Assembly (NCBI RefSeq): GCF_022549775.1
Contig: NZ_JAKZGP010000035.1
Coordinates: forward strand, 1 to 52,686
Length of the DNA: 52,686 nt
Direction of reading: 5' to 3'
From: Belliella filtrata
GTDB taxonomy: Bacteria; Bacteroidota; Bacteroidia; Cytophagales; Cyclobacteriaceae
Shown here: positions 41,462 through 49,331 of the stretch, one piece after another
Layout of the letters: the number at the start of each line of letters is the position of its first letter
Position numbering within the stretch: position 1 is the stretch's first letter
Made by a program: the position numbers and the translations under genes
Notes under the pieces: generated by a model
Told to the model about the DNA's origin: nothing
What the model saw: the letters and a program-made list of their open reading frames with translations, nothing else
Database searches by the model: none

Positions 41462-42619
41462 ATGCCTAAGATCCTAATTATAGATGATGAAAAAGTCATC
41501 AGAGCAACACTCAAAGAAATATTAGAATACGAAAAATATCAAATATCTGAAGCTCAGGATGGTCAAGAAGGGTTAAAAAAAATTCAAGAAGAAGATTTTG
41601 ATCTTGTACTTTGTGATATTAAAATGCCTAAAATGGATGGTATTGAGGTATTGGATCATGTATCAAAGCTTGATAAGCAGCCGCAATTCATCATGATATC
41701 TGCCCATGGATCTATAGAAACTGCCGTAGAAGCAACAAAAAAAGGAGCTTTTGATTTCGTTCCTAAGCCACCTGATCTAAACAGACTTTTGCTCACCGTA
41801 AGAAATGCTTTAGATAAAAAGAACTTGGTGACTGAAACGAAAGTATTGAAGAAAAAGCTTTCGAAGAAGTTGGACATGGTTGGTGAGTCTGGTGCGATAC
41901 TTCAAGTCAAAGAGACGATCGAAAAGGTAGCTCCTACAGATGCTCGGGTACTGATCACTGGTCCTAATGGCACAGGAAAAGAGCTTGTAGCGCATTGGCT
42001 ACATCAAAAAAGTAATCGAGCTTCTGCTCCATTTATCGCTGTAAACTGCGCAGCTATTCCAGCTGAATTGATCGAATCAGAGCTTTTTGGTCATGAAAAG
42101 GGTGCATTTACATCTGCCATGAAACAGCGTCAAGGTAAATTTGAGCAAGCAAATGGTGGGACGCTTTTCTTAGACGAAATCGGAGACATGAGTCTATCTG
42201 CTCAAGCCAAAGTACTTCGCGCCCTGCAAGAGCACAAAATCACCCGAGTAGGTGGAGATAAAGATATCAAAGTAGATGTACGTGTACTTGCCGCCACCAA
42301 TAAAGATTTGAAGAAAGAAATCGAAGAGGGAAACTTCAGAGAAGATCTTTATCACAGGCTGAGTGTTATCTTAATTCAAGTGCCCGCTTTAAGAGAGAGA
42401 AATGAAGATATTCCTTTGCTAGTTGAAAAGTTTCTGGAAGACATATCAGCAGAGTATGGTACTGCCAAAAAAGGTATAGATAAAAATGCAATAGCCAAGC
42501 TTCAGGAATTTCCTTGGACTGGAAACATCAGAGAATTGAGAAATGTGGTAGAAAGATTGGTGATCCTGGGAGGTCAGTCAATCAGCCTTGATGATGTAAA
42601 AAAATATGCTGACTATTGA
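41462..42619 (+). CDS. Sigma-54-type response regulator lacking a DNA-binding domain
   Basis: 385 residues from the ATG at 41462; a longer frame would run back through rnpB. Residues 1-120 form a canonical receiver (KILIIDDEK, phospho-acceptor Asp52 in LVLCDIKMPKMDG, FDFVPKPPDLN). The AAA+ domain at about 140-375 has GPNGTGKE (Walker A), FGHEKGAFTSAMKQR, GGTLFLDEIGDM (Walker B) and FPWTGNIRELRNVVERL. The sigma-54 contact loop reads GAFTSA rather than GAFTGA. The protein ends at about the point where NtrC relatives begin their Fis-type helix-turn-helix, and an overlapping terminator confirms the end. It begins 30 bases after rnpB and may share its transcript. No histidine kinase is adjacent. 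Confidence 0.93.
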   Translation: MPKILIIDDEKVIRATLKEILEYEKYQISEAQDGQEGLKKIQEEDFDLVLCDIKMPKMDGIEVLDHVSKLDKQPQFIMISAHGSIETAVEATKKGAFDFVPKPPDLNRLLLTVRNALDKKNLVTETKVLKKKLSKKLDMVGESGAILQVKETIEKVAPTDARVLITGPNGTGKELVAHWLHQKSNRASAPFIAVNCAAIPAELIESELFGHEKGAFTSAMKQRQGKFEQANGGTLFLDEIGDMSLSAQAKVLRALQEHKITRVGGDKDIKVDVRVLAATNKDLKKEIEEGNFREDLYHRLSVILIQVPALRERNEDIPLLVEKFLEDISAEYGTAKKGIDKNAIAKLQEFPWTGNIRELRNVVERLVILGGQSISLDDVKKYADY

Positions 42620-42634
42620 TAGTCAGCATATTTT
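42601..42634. terminator. Bidirectional terminator containing a stop codon
   Basis: 16-base perfect inverted repeat AAAATATGCTGACTAT (42601-42616) / ATAGTCAGCATATTTT (42619-42634) with the TGA stop of the response regulator at 42617-42619 in the loop. It is followed by T on the plus strand. On the minus strand it is followed by TTTTTTTAC, so it also serves the small lipoprotein gene whose stop codon begins one base away. Confidence 0.9.
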
Positions 42635-42763
42635 TTACCCTTTGATTTCTTTTGAATCTACTGCTTTGGCATACGCAGGACATGGTCTGCTAGATGCACA
42701 AGATGCCAACGCCAACATACCTACGCCTAACACTACAATTACTAATCTTTTCATCGACTTCAT
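42635..42763 (-). CDS. 42-residue lipoprotein
   Basis: Small gene below usual length cut-offs. ATG at 42763-42761 (a second in-frame ATG three codons on), TAA at 42637-42635. The translated product starts MKSMKRLVIVVLGVG and has a lipobox LASCAS. The mature peptide of about 20 residues contains SSRPCPAYAKAV and ends EIKG. Signal sequence, lipobox, and a terminator placed exactly at its 3' end support a real gene. It may share a transcript with the LuxE-like gene upstream, whose stop at 42809 is 45 bases away. Function unknown; very short Cys-Pro-Ala-containing lipoproteins are common in this phylum. Confidence 0.75.
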   Translation of the reverse strand: MKSMKRLVIVVLGVGMLALASCASSRPCPAYAKAVDSKEIKG

Positions 42764-42808
42764 TTTTTAACAAGTTCAAATATGTCTATTTCTCTGAGGA
42801 ATACAAAA

Positions 42809-43804
42809 TTAATTCAGCATTAAGTTGCAGCCTCTAATTTCACTATTGTCAAATCTTCCCAAAACCTCCAAGAAACCATCTTGATCAATCTTACCAAGGT
42901 CTTGGGTTTCTATAAAAGCACAGGAGTGAAAATTTGCCAAATCTATGACATTTATACCCCCTTGTGCTTTTTTTGAAAGGGAAAAAGGGTCATTGGCATC
43001 TCTGATCAATACCTTCATTGTAGCTGGTAAGCTATACTTTCCTTGTCCAGTCGAATATGCCTGTGACATCAATTCGGTCATACCATATTCGGAATGAACA
43101 GTACTTACGCCAAAAGAACTTGTAAGTATATCATGAACCTCTTGCCTGATCATCTCCTTTCTCCTACCCTTCATCCCACCAGTCTCCATTACGATTAAGT
43201 TATCCATTCTGGGAATACTGATATGGCTTTCTGCAATATCCAAAAGTGCAAAGGTCACACCTAACAGAAGGACTTTTCTATTTCCATTCTTCAACTCTAG
43301 CAGTTTTTCGATCAGTTTCGCATGATCATAAAGGTAAGTGCCCGAATGCTTAGATTGAGATTGGGCTATAAAATATTCAGCCATAGATACCAAAGAGCTC
43401 CCAGGTCTTTCCATATAGGCTGGTAAAAGTGCTAGAACATGAAAATCTTGAATACTTCCATATTCATGCTCAAAAAGTCTTAAGGCATGTTGAAGATAGA
43501 ATTCTTCCGACCAAATGTAATGCTTACTCGTCACCGTTCCTGTGGTACCACTTGAGGAATAATACTTAGCATACTCACTTAAAGGACCTGTGACCACTTG
43601 GTGATCTTTGAAAAATTGAATTGGCAAAAATGGTATCTGATCAATATTTTTGACTGAGGATGGGTTTATATTTCGATAGGCCAAATATTTATTATAAATC
43701 GGATTGTGTTCTGCCTGAAACTGAAATAGTTCTAAGGCCAAAAGATCAAAATCAAAATTTGAAATATTTAGTATATATTCTGAAAAACTTTTGAAATAAT
43801 TCAT
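42809..43804 (-). CDS. LuxE-like acyl-protein synthetase/acyltransferase
   Basis: 331 residues from the ATG at 43804-43802. The frame stays open 58 codons further upstream, but that part would cross two divergent promoters and the neighbouring gene. It belongs to the LuxE/acyl-protein synthetase family of adenylating enzymes: IPFLPIQFFKDHQVV, the nucleotide-binding YYSSSGTTGTVTSKH near residue 80, LLGVTFALLDIAE, VMETGGMKGRRKEMIRQEVH, and STVHSEYGMTELMSQAYS. Such proteins activate a fatty acid or similar acid as acyl-AMP. No lux genes are present, so the role here is unknown. Homologous genes in Bacteroidota often stand alone like this one. Confidence 0.88.
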   Translation of the reverse strand: MNYFKSFSEYILNISNFDFDLLALELFQFQAEHNPIYNKYLAYRNINPSSVKNIDQIPFLPIQFFKDHQVVTGPLSEYAKYYSSSGTTGTVTSKHYIWSEEFYLQHALRLFEHEYGSIQDFHVLALLPAYMERPGSSLVSMAEYFIAQSQSKHSGTYLYDHAKLIEKLLELKNGNRKVLLLGVTFALLDIAESHISIPRMDNLIVMETGGMKGRRKEMIRQEVHDILTSSFGVSTVHSEYGMTELMSQAYSTGQGKYSLPATMKVLIRDANDPFSLSKKAQGGINVIDLANFHSCAFIETQDLGKIDQDGFLEVLGRFDNSEIRGCNLMLN

Positions 43805-43814
43805 CGTTTTATAT

Positions 43815-43864
43815 TTTGCTATCACAAAATTAAGCAAATTTACCTTTGAATAATCTTTTACCAA
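43815..43864. promoter_or_regulatory. Overlapping divergent promoters
   Basis: Plus strand: TTTG (43815-43818), 22 bases, TACCTTTG (43841-43848), driving the lipoprotein gene at 43876. Minus strand: TTG (43864-43862), 19 bases, TAAATTTG (43842-43835), driving the LuxE-like gene. The two -7 boxes share the TA at 43841-43842 inside CAAATTTACCTTTG, so polymerase could occupy only one at a time. Confidence 0.6.
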
Positions 43865-43875
43865 CAACCTTAGGC

Positions 43876-44550
43876 ATGAGAAGTTCCAAACTCTTATTTT
43901 ATGCGATAATCTTTGCTTGCAGTTTAAATGCTTGTATTTCGCCGCCAAATGATTTTCCAACAGTTCCAGAGATTGCATTTGAAGGAATGGAATTTGTCAA
44001 TAATGCTGGTGTAGATTCACTTATTGTTTCCATAAGTTTCAAAGACCAAGAAGGTGACTTGGGGCTCAACGCCACTGACCTTAACCCACCATTCGATGAA
44101 CTGATTTTTTTACGAGATAATGCAGGATCACTTATAACATACAGCCAAAGACCTTCAAATGCTCCTTCATACAATCCCATCGATTGGGCAATTAATCCTC
44201 GTGTTAATAATGTTGTAGTTAATGATACAATCTGGGTGGAAGTCAACCCGAACCATTTTAATATTTTTGTTAATTTTTTTATCAAAAGAAATGGTGTTTT
44301 TAGTGAGTTTAGATGGGAGGACGCACCTTACTTTACTACTTTTAATGGTAGATTCCCTAGAATACTTCCAGATAATAGAACACAAGGTGTGGAAGGAACG
44401 ATACGATACAGCATGAGATCCTTTGGTTGGGAATCAATATTTAGAAATGACACCATCAGAATTGACCTACAAATTCAAGATAGGGCTCTCAACCGAAGTA
44501 ATATTGCATCAAGCCCAGAATTGACGCTCCAGCAGATCACTAGAAATTGA
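43876..44550 (+). CDS. Lipoprotein of unknown function
   Basis: 224 residues from the ATG at 43876, 28 bases after a good -7 box. The ten-codon TTG extension would start inside that box. Signal sequence with lipobox SLNACISP (Cys20). The mature chain is strand-rich, with a calcium-binding-like acidic turn (SFKDQEGDLGLNATDLNPP) and a C-terminal repeat-like strand pattern (NDTIRIDLQIQDRALNRSN). Similar uncharacterised lipoproteins with a D-x-E-G-D-L-G motif are common in Cytophagales. It is followed by 573 bases without a gene. Confidence 0.82.
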   Translation: MRSSKLLFYAIIFACSLNACISPPNDFPTVPEIAFEGMEFVNNAGVDSLIVSISFKDQEGDLGLNATDLNPPFDELIFLRDNAGSLITYSQRPSNAPSYNPIDWAINPRVNNVVVNDTIWVEVNPNHFNIFVNFFIKRNGVFSEFRWEDAPYFTTFNGRFPRILPDNRTQGVEGTIRYSMRSFGWESIFRNDTIRIDLQIQDRALNRSNIASSPELTLQQITRN

Positions 44551-45123
44551 TATAGATTGCAATCCTTGTAGTTTTAACCCCAAGTCTTATTTTGCAAATA
44601 ATAGGTACTTGGATCTTACTTCAAATCTTTTCAAAAAAGCAAAATTGAAGCTCATCCATCAAATTGCTAGTCAAAAATCAATTAAATATCTAAATGAGAA
44701 GTTGGCGTATTTTTTGACATATCTATCATAAATTAAATATCAAGAAATGTTTTCAAACCTCACTACTAAAAATTAACCTAATAGACAGGCCATCGAAAAA
44801 CACATTTTAGTCAACAATCTCATTTTTGATAAAGTACAATAAAACAAACAGGTTCAGGCTTCAGAAACCGTTGATTAAGAAATCCTAACATTTTTCAAAT
44901 AGCTTATTTCTCTAATTATCAAAAATTGTAATACCTTTTTCAATTACACATTCGTTTAGAAACTGAACATAAAATAATTTTTAACCTTATTTGAAAAAAT
45001 TATCAGCCAACACAACCTTTTTGGCAAGGATTATGTTAAAACACCTTAAAATTTTGTTTACATATTTCAATAAATGCAGACTAAGCACTGCAAGAATCAA
45101 TTAAAACCTTAAATATAACAAAA
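44551..45123. other. Long AT-rich gap without a recognisable gene
   Basis: 573 bases between the lipoprotein and outer-membrane protein genes. No frame of meaningful length, no strong hairpin with T-run and no exact TAnnTTTG box was found. It should contain the promoter of the outer-membrane protein gene. I see nothing else in it. Confidence 0.4.
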
Positions 45124-45684
45124 ATGAAAAAGACGATTTATTTTGCCTTCATCCTAACAATGATTGGCTTTTCGGATTCTTTTGCTCAAGGCTTAAACTT
45201 CGGTATCAAAGGTGGAGCAAATATTGCAAACTATAGTGGGGATATATCTACATTCAGTTCTGAGAGCTTCACCTCATATCATGCAGGTGCATTTGTAGAG
45301 CTAGGTTTAGGAAGCAATTTCTCCATTCAGCCAGAGTTACTTTACTCTACAATAGGTTCAAACATCTCTTTCAATGATGCAAGAGAAGATTTCAAAAATG
45401 AGTTAGGGTACATTTCAGTACCTGTGCTGGCAAGAGTGTATTTGATTCCTAATAGGTTAAGTTTAGATTTTGGCCCACAGGTCTCTTTCTTGATGAACCA
45501 ATCTGAGAATGTAGATATCTCAAACTCTAACACTTTTGATTTTGCGGTATCAGGTGGAGCTACTTTACACATCTTGGGTCCATTGTTTATCCAAGGAAGA
45601 TACAACCTAGGTCTTACAGATGTAAAACCGGATGCTGATGTAACAAATAGAGTCGTTCAGCTTTCCGCTGGTCTTAGATTCTAA
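45124..45684 (+). CDS. Outer-membrane beta-barrel protein (PorT/OmpA-barrel type)
   Basis: 186 residues. Signal peptide with cleavage after DSFAQ (residue 22). The mature protein is an eight-strand-like small barrel: LNFGIKGGANIANYSG, YHAGAFVELGLGSNFSIQPELLYS, GYISVPVLARVYLIP, FDFAVSGGATLHILGPLFIQ, and the C-terminal strand VVQLSAGLRF ending in Phe, the insertion signal for the Bam complex. It matches the porin family/outer-membrane beta-barrel (PF13568-type) group, abundant in Bacteroidota. Specific function unknown. Monocistronic, with its own terminator. Confidence 0.92.
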   Translation: MKKTIYFAFILTMIGFSDSFAQGLNFGIKGGANIANYSGDISTFSSESFTSYHAGAFVELGLGSNFSIQPELLYSTIGSNISFNDAREDFKNELGYISVPVLARVYLIPNRLSLDFGPQVSFLMNQSENVDISNSNTFDFAVSGGATLHILGPLFIQGRYNLGLTDVKPDADVTNRVVQLSAGLRF

Positions 45685-45760
45685 TTAAAATCAATTTAAA
45701 ATTCCTGCCATTCTTTAACTAATCAATAGGTAAACAGCAGGCTAATATTTTACATTAACT

Positions 45761-45835
45761 TGACCTTGAGCCAAGGTATTTAAGACATGTCTCACCAATA
45801 TTTCTTAAGACTAATGGCTCAGGGTCATTTTTTTT
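45761..45835 (+). terminator. Terminator after the outer-membrane protein gene
   Basis: TGACCTTGAGCCA (45761-45773) pairs with TGGCTCAGGGTCA (45815-45827) with one G-T pair, and TTTTTTTT follows. The enclosed 41 bases hold a weaker inner stem. The rest of the 397-base gap to 46081 contains only the palindromes at 45907-45934. Confidence 0.75.
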
Positions 45836-45906
45836 ATATAGTTTCTCATTTATTTTATCAAGGTGTCATCTATGGCAGTTGAATTGTGGTTATGTTGAAA
45901 GATCAT

Positions 45907-45934
45907 TGATTTGAAATCATTTTGATAAAATGAT
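45907..45934. promoter_or_regulatory. Two overlapping palindromes upstream of the ALS-like/ALDH operon
   Basis: TGATTTgAAATCA (45907-45919) overlaps ATCATTTTgatAAAATGAT (45916-45934). Both are perfect inverted repeats, about 150 bases before the first operon gene. They have the size of a regulator binding site, but no regulator gene is adjacent and no T-run follows. Confidence 0.45.
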
Positions 45935-46081
45935 AGTTGTAATAGTATCAATCGTTTTTCACCTATTTTCAAAACAACCACAAAAAATAGAACCGCATGA
46001 AAAATTCATACCCAGAAATAAAGAACACAATGATCTGATTTTGGGAACGGGTTTCTATTTGACCACAACAAACAAAAACAT

Positions 46082-47722
46082 ATGAAAGCATCTGACCTTT
46101 TTGTCAAAGCACTGGAAAATGAGGGAGTCGAATATATTTTTGCCGTACCTGGTGAAGAAAATTTGGACCTTCTCCAATCTTTAAAAAAATCTAAAATCAA
46201 ATTGATCCTTACTCGCCATGAACAAGGAGCGGGATTTATGGCAGCAACTTACGGGAGATTGACAGGAAAGCCAGGTGTTTGTATGGCTACCCTCGGTCCT
46301 GGTGCCAGTAACCTGGTAACACCCGCTGCTTATGCCCAGCTTGGGGGAATGCCCATGATGATGATCACAGGACAGAAACCCATCAAAAAAAGTAAACAGG
46401 CTAGGTTTCAGATCATCGATGTAGTCGATATGATGAGGCCTATCACCAAATACACCAAACAAATCGTCAACAGCAACAACATTGCCTCCCAAATCAGAGA
46501 GGCGTTTAGGATAGCACAAGAAGAGAAACCTGGTGCTGTTCATTTAGAATTCCCAGAAGATATCGCACAAGAAGAATGTGAAGACCTGGTATTTCAAGTG
46601 ACTGGCCATATTATTCCAAAACCAGACGATAAAGCCATCTCTGATGCAGTTGAGATGATAGAGAAAGCAAATAAACCTTTGCTACTCATAGGAGCTGGAG
46701 CCAATAGAAAAGTAACATGTGAAGCACTCAGGGCATTTGTGGACCATACAGGTATATACTTTTTCACCACACAGATGGGCAAAGGAGTAATTGACGAAAG
46801 ACATCCAAAGTATCTGGGCACAGCGGCACTTTCAAGCAATGATTTTCTACATGCAGCGATAGACGAGGCTGACTTGATCATCAATGTAGGACATGATGTG
46901 ATCGAGAAGCCGCCATTCTTTATGAAGCAAGGAGGCAAGAAAGTCATTCATGTAAACTTCTCCCCCGCCGAAGTAGACCCTGTTTACTTCCCTCAACTCA
47001 ATGTAGTGGGAGATATTACCAATGCTATTAAGAAAATAAGTGATGATATAAAGCCCCAAGATCACTGGGACACCACGCTCTTTGAAAAAGTGAAATCTGA
47101 AGTGGCTGGTCATTTGAGCAAGTATTTTGAAGACACCAGGTTTCCGATGCTTCCCCAAAGGCTGGTTAACCTATTACGAAATAAACTTGCGTCCGAAGAC
47201 ATCATCACTTTGGACAATGGAGTTTACAAACTTTGGTTTGCAAGAAACTACACTTGTCACAAGCCAAACACCCTTTTACTGGACAATGCACTGGCTAGCA
47301 TGGGAGCAGGATTACCTTCAGCCATGGCTGTCAATATGCTTTACCCAGACCGCAAGGTAGTATCTGTGTGTGGAGATGGTGGATTTATGATGAATTCGCA
47401 AGAGATAGAAACAGCCGTAAGACTAAAGTTGAACCTTACTGTCATCATCCTCAATGATGAAGCTTACGGAATGATCAAGTGGAAACAGGAAGATATGGGA
47501 TTTGATGATTTTGGTTTGGACTACAAAAATCCAGATTTTGTACAGTATGCATCAAGTTATGGGGCGAATGGCTATAGACCAGAAAGCGATCAAGATTTTC
47601 AAAAAACGTTAGATCACTGCCTTGAAACTGATGGTGTTCACTTAATAGATCTGCCTGTGGACTACTCCCTCAATCATCCTATTTTAAATGTAATGTTGAA
47701 AGAAAAAGCTAACAAATTATGA
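46082..47722 (+). CDS. Thiamine-diphosphate enzyme, acetolactate synthase large-subunit-like
   Basis: 546 residues with the three TPP-enzyme domains. The N-terminal pyrimidine-binding domain has YIFAVPGEENLDLL and the catalytic Glu in LTRHEQGAGFMAATYGRLTG. The central domain is at about 190-325 (KPLLLIGAGANRK). The PP-binding domain contains VCGDGGFMMNSQEIETA, with GDG and the Asn 26 residues on (IILNDEAYGMIKW). It resembles catabolic, small-subunit-independent acetolactate synthases; no ilvN-like gene is nearby. Its stop overlaps the ATG of an aldehyde dehydrogenase gene (ATGA, 47719-47722), pointing to a joint pathway. Pairing with ALDH is not that of branched-chain amino acid synthesis, so a different 2-keto acid substrate is possible. 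Confidence 0.88.
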   Translation: MKASDLFVKALENEGVEYIFAVPGEENLDLLQSLKKSKIKLILTRHEQGAGFMAATYGRLTGKPGVCMATLGPGASNLVTPAAYAQLGGMPMMMITGQKPIKKSKQARFQIIDVVDMMRPITKYTKQIVNSNNIASQIREAFRIAQEEKPGAVHLEFPEDIAQEECEDLVFQVTGHIIPKPDDKAISDAVEMIEKANKPLLLIGAGANRKVTCEALRAFVDHTGIYFFTTQMGKGVIDERHPKYLGTAALSSNDFLHAAIDEADLIINVGHDVIEKPPFFMKQGGKKVIHVNFSPAEVDPVYFPQLNVVGDITNAIKKISDDIKPQDHWDTTLFEKVKSEVAGHLSKYFEDTRFPMLPQRLVNLLRNKLASEDIITLDNGVYKLWFARNYTCHKPNTLLLDNALASMGAGLPSAMAVNMLYPDRKVVSVCGDGGFMMNSQEIETAVRLKLNLTVIILNDEAYGMIKWKQEDMGFDDFGLDYKNPDFVQYASSYGANGYRPESDQDFQKTLDHCLETDGVHLIDLPVDYSLNHPILNVMLKEKANKL

Positions 47723-49116
47723 GCAATCAAAAACTAGAAGTTTTCAATCCATACAACCTAAAGCTAATCAAAGAAATCTCCGTAGTGGGAAAAGAAGAAG
47801 TCAAAAAAGCTTTGGAAACTGCCCACAACTTATTTTTAGACCGGTCAAAATGGATTCCTGCACATGAGCGCATCGAAATTTTGGAAAAAGTCCAAGAGAT
47901 CATGAAATCCAAGGTAGAAGAACTCACAAAAACTGCTGCAGAAGAAGGTGGAAAACCTTATCAGGACTCCAAAGTAGAAGTTCTCCGTGCTATCAATGGC
48001 GTCAAAATAGCAGCTGAGGAAATCGCTCGTCTCAATGGTGAACAAATTCCAATGGGAATCACAGCATCATCCGTTGGAAGAATAGCATTTACCACCAGAG
48101 AACCCATAGGAGTCGTTGCTTCTATATCTGCTTTCAATCATCCGCTGAACCTTATCATTCACCAGACTGTAACTGCATTTGCTGCAGGCTGTCCTGTGAT
48201 TGTAAAACCTGCTTCTACCACGCCGCTTTCATGTTTGAGTTTTGTAGAAATTCTCAAAGAAGCAGGAGTACCAGAGGGATGGGTACAGTGCCTTATCATG
48301 GACAATGAGGCTGCAGAGACTGTAGTCACAGATAAGCGAATCAACTACCTTTCCTTTATAGGATCAGCCAAAATAGGCTGGTATCTAAAATCTAAACTTG
48401 CACCAGGCACCAGGTGTGCCCTAGAGCATGGAGGAGCAGCACCTGTCATTGTAGAGCCTGATGCAAATATCGAAGACATGATCCCTGCATTGGCCAAAGG
48501 TGGATTTTATCATGCTGGACAAGTATGTGTATCTGTACAAAAGGTATACGCTCATGAATCTATCGCTAGATCAGTAGCAGAGCAAATCGCTAGAGCCGGT
48601 GAAAAAATGAAAGTGGGTGATCCCCTCGACGAAGCTACGGAAGTGGGACCACTCATTCTCCCCAAGGAAGTAGACAGAGTAGAGGAATGGGTGGAAGAAG
48701 CCAAAGCTAAAGGAGGTGAAATCCTATCTGGTGGAAAAAGAATATCCGAGACTTGCTATGCACCCACGGTAATATTCAACCCACCTCAAAATGTAAAAGT
48801 CTCACAAGAAGAAATTTTTGGTCCAGTTGTATGTGTTTACAGCTACAGTGATAGACTTGAGGCCATTGAGAGCGCCAATTCACTGGACTATCATTTTCAA
48901 GCTGCTGTATTTACGCAAGACATAGACATCGCACTAGATACTGTGCAAAGACTTAATGCCACTGCTGTAATGGTCAATGACCACACTGCCTTTAGAGTGG
49001 ATTGGATGCCATTCGGTGGTAGAGACTCTTCTGGCGAAGGACTCGGAGGCATTCCTTATTCTATGCATGAAATGACAAGGGAAAAACTTATGGTCATCAA
49101 AAGCAAGCTGCTTTAA
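47719..49116 (+). CDS. NAD(P)-dependent aldehyde dehydrogenase
   Basis: 465 residues, full-length ALDH superfamily member. The nucleotide-binding region includes VASISAFNHPLNLIIHQ and CPVIVKPASTTPLSC. The general base is Glu236 in CALEHGGAAPV and the nucleophile is Cys270 in HAGQVCVSVQKVY. Near the C-terminus are QEEIFGPVVCVYSY and MPFGGRDSSGEGLGG. It oxidises an aldehyde to the acid. Translational coupling to the upstream TPP enzyme suggests that it acts on that enzyme's product or removes an aldehyde by-product; the substrate is not known. It converges with the GH28 gene across a repeat-filled gap. Confidence 0.92.
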   Translation: MSNQKLEVFNPYNLKLIKEISVVGKEEVKKALETAHNLFLDRSKWIPAHERIEILEKVQEIMKSKVEELTKTAAEEGGKPYQDSKVEVLRAINGVKIAAEEIARLNGEQIPMGITASSVGRIAFTTREPIGVVASISAFNHPLNLIIHQTVTAFAAGCPVIVKPASTTPLSCLSFVEILKEAGVPEGWVQCLIMDNEAAETVVTDKRINYLSFIGSAKIGWYLKSKLAPGTRCALEHGGAAPVIVEPDANIEDMIPALAKGGFYHAGQVCVSVQKVYAHESIARSVAEQIARAGEKMKVGDPLDEATEVGPLILPKEVDRVEEWVEEAKAKGGEILSGGKRISETCYAPTVIFNPPQNVKVSQEEIFGPVVCVYSYSDRLEAIESANSLDYHFQAAVFTQDIDIALDTVQRLNATAVMVNDHTAFRVDWMPFGGRDSSGEGLGGIPYSMHEMTREKLMVIKSKLL

Positions 49117-49125
49117 AGGTCGTCG

Positions 49126-49331
49126 ATCCTAGATTTCAGATTATAAATTTTAGATTGTATTGAGAAGACCTGTCAGGGTTTCGACTACGTATTGTGAAAG
49201 GGCAATTATTTCACAGATGCGATAGGTGATAGAAAACCTGACAGGTCTAAAATATATTGATTGAAGTTCCGATAGCTATCGGGATTAGATTGTAGATTGT
49301 GTTTGACGCTCGAATCTTGTTTCTTGTTTCT
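49126..49331. repeat. Composite intergenic repeat between convergent genes
   Basis: Three recognisable pieces. (1) Inverted repeat AGACCTGTCAGGGTTT (49166-49181) / AAAACCTGACAGGTCT (49233-49248), one mismatch, 51 bases apart. (2) Palindrome CCGATAGCTATCGGGA (49269-49284), sharing 15 bases with the RNase P P12 arm. (3) AT/CT-rich wording (TAGATTGTAGATTG, CTTGTTTCTTGTTTCT), resembling 8280-8395. It fills the gap between ALDH and GH28. It looks like an accumulation of dispersed non-coding repeats, not a gene. Confidence 0.65.

Noticed and set aside
42809-43804. LuxE-like gene as a sign of bioluminescence
   Set aside because: No luxAB, luxC or luxD homologues are present; the family is widespread in non-luminous bacteria.
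43805-43978. 58-codon N-terminal extension of the LuxE-like protein
   Set aside because: It would cover both divergent promoters and overlap the neighbouring lipoprotein gene; the family homology begins after the internal ATG.
45997-46038. 13-codon frame before the ALS-like gene as an attenuation leader peptide
   Set aside because: Only one Met and few branched-chain residues (MKNSYPEIKNTMI), no terminator/antiterminator pair, and random short frames of this size are common.
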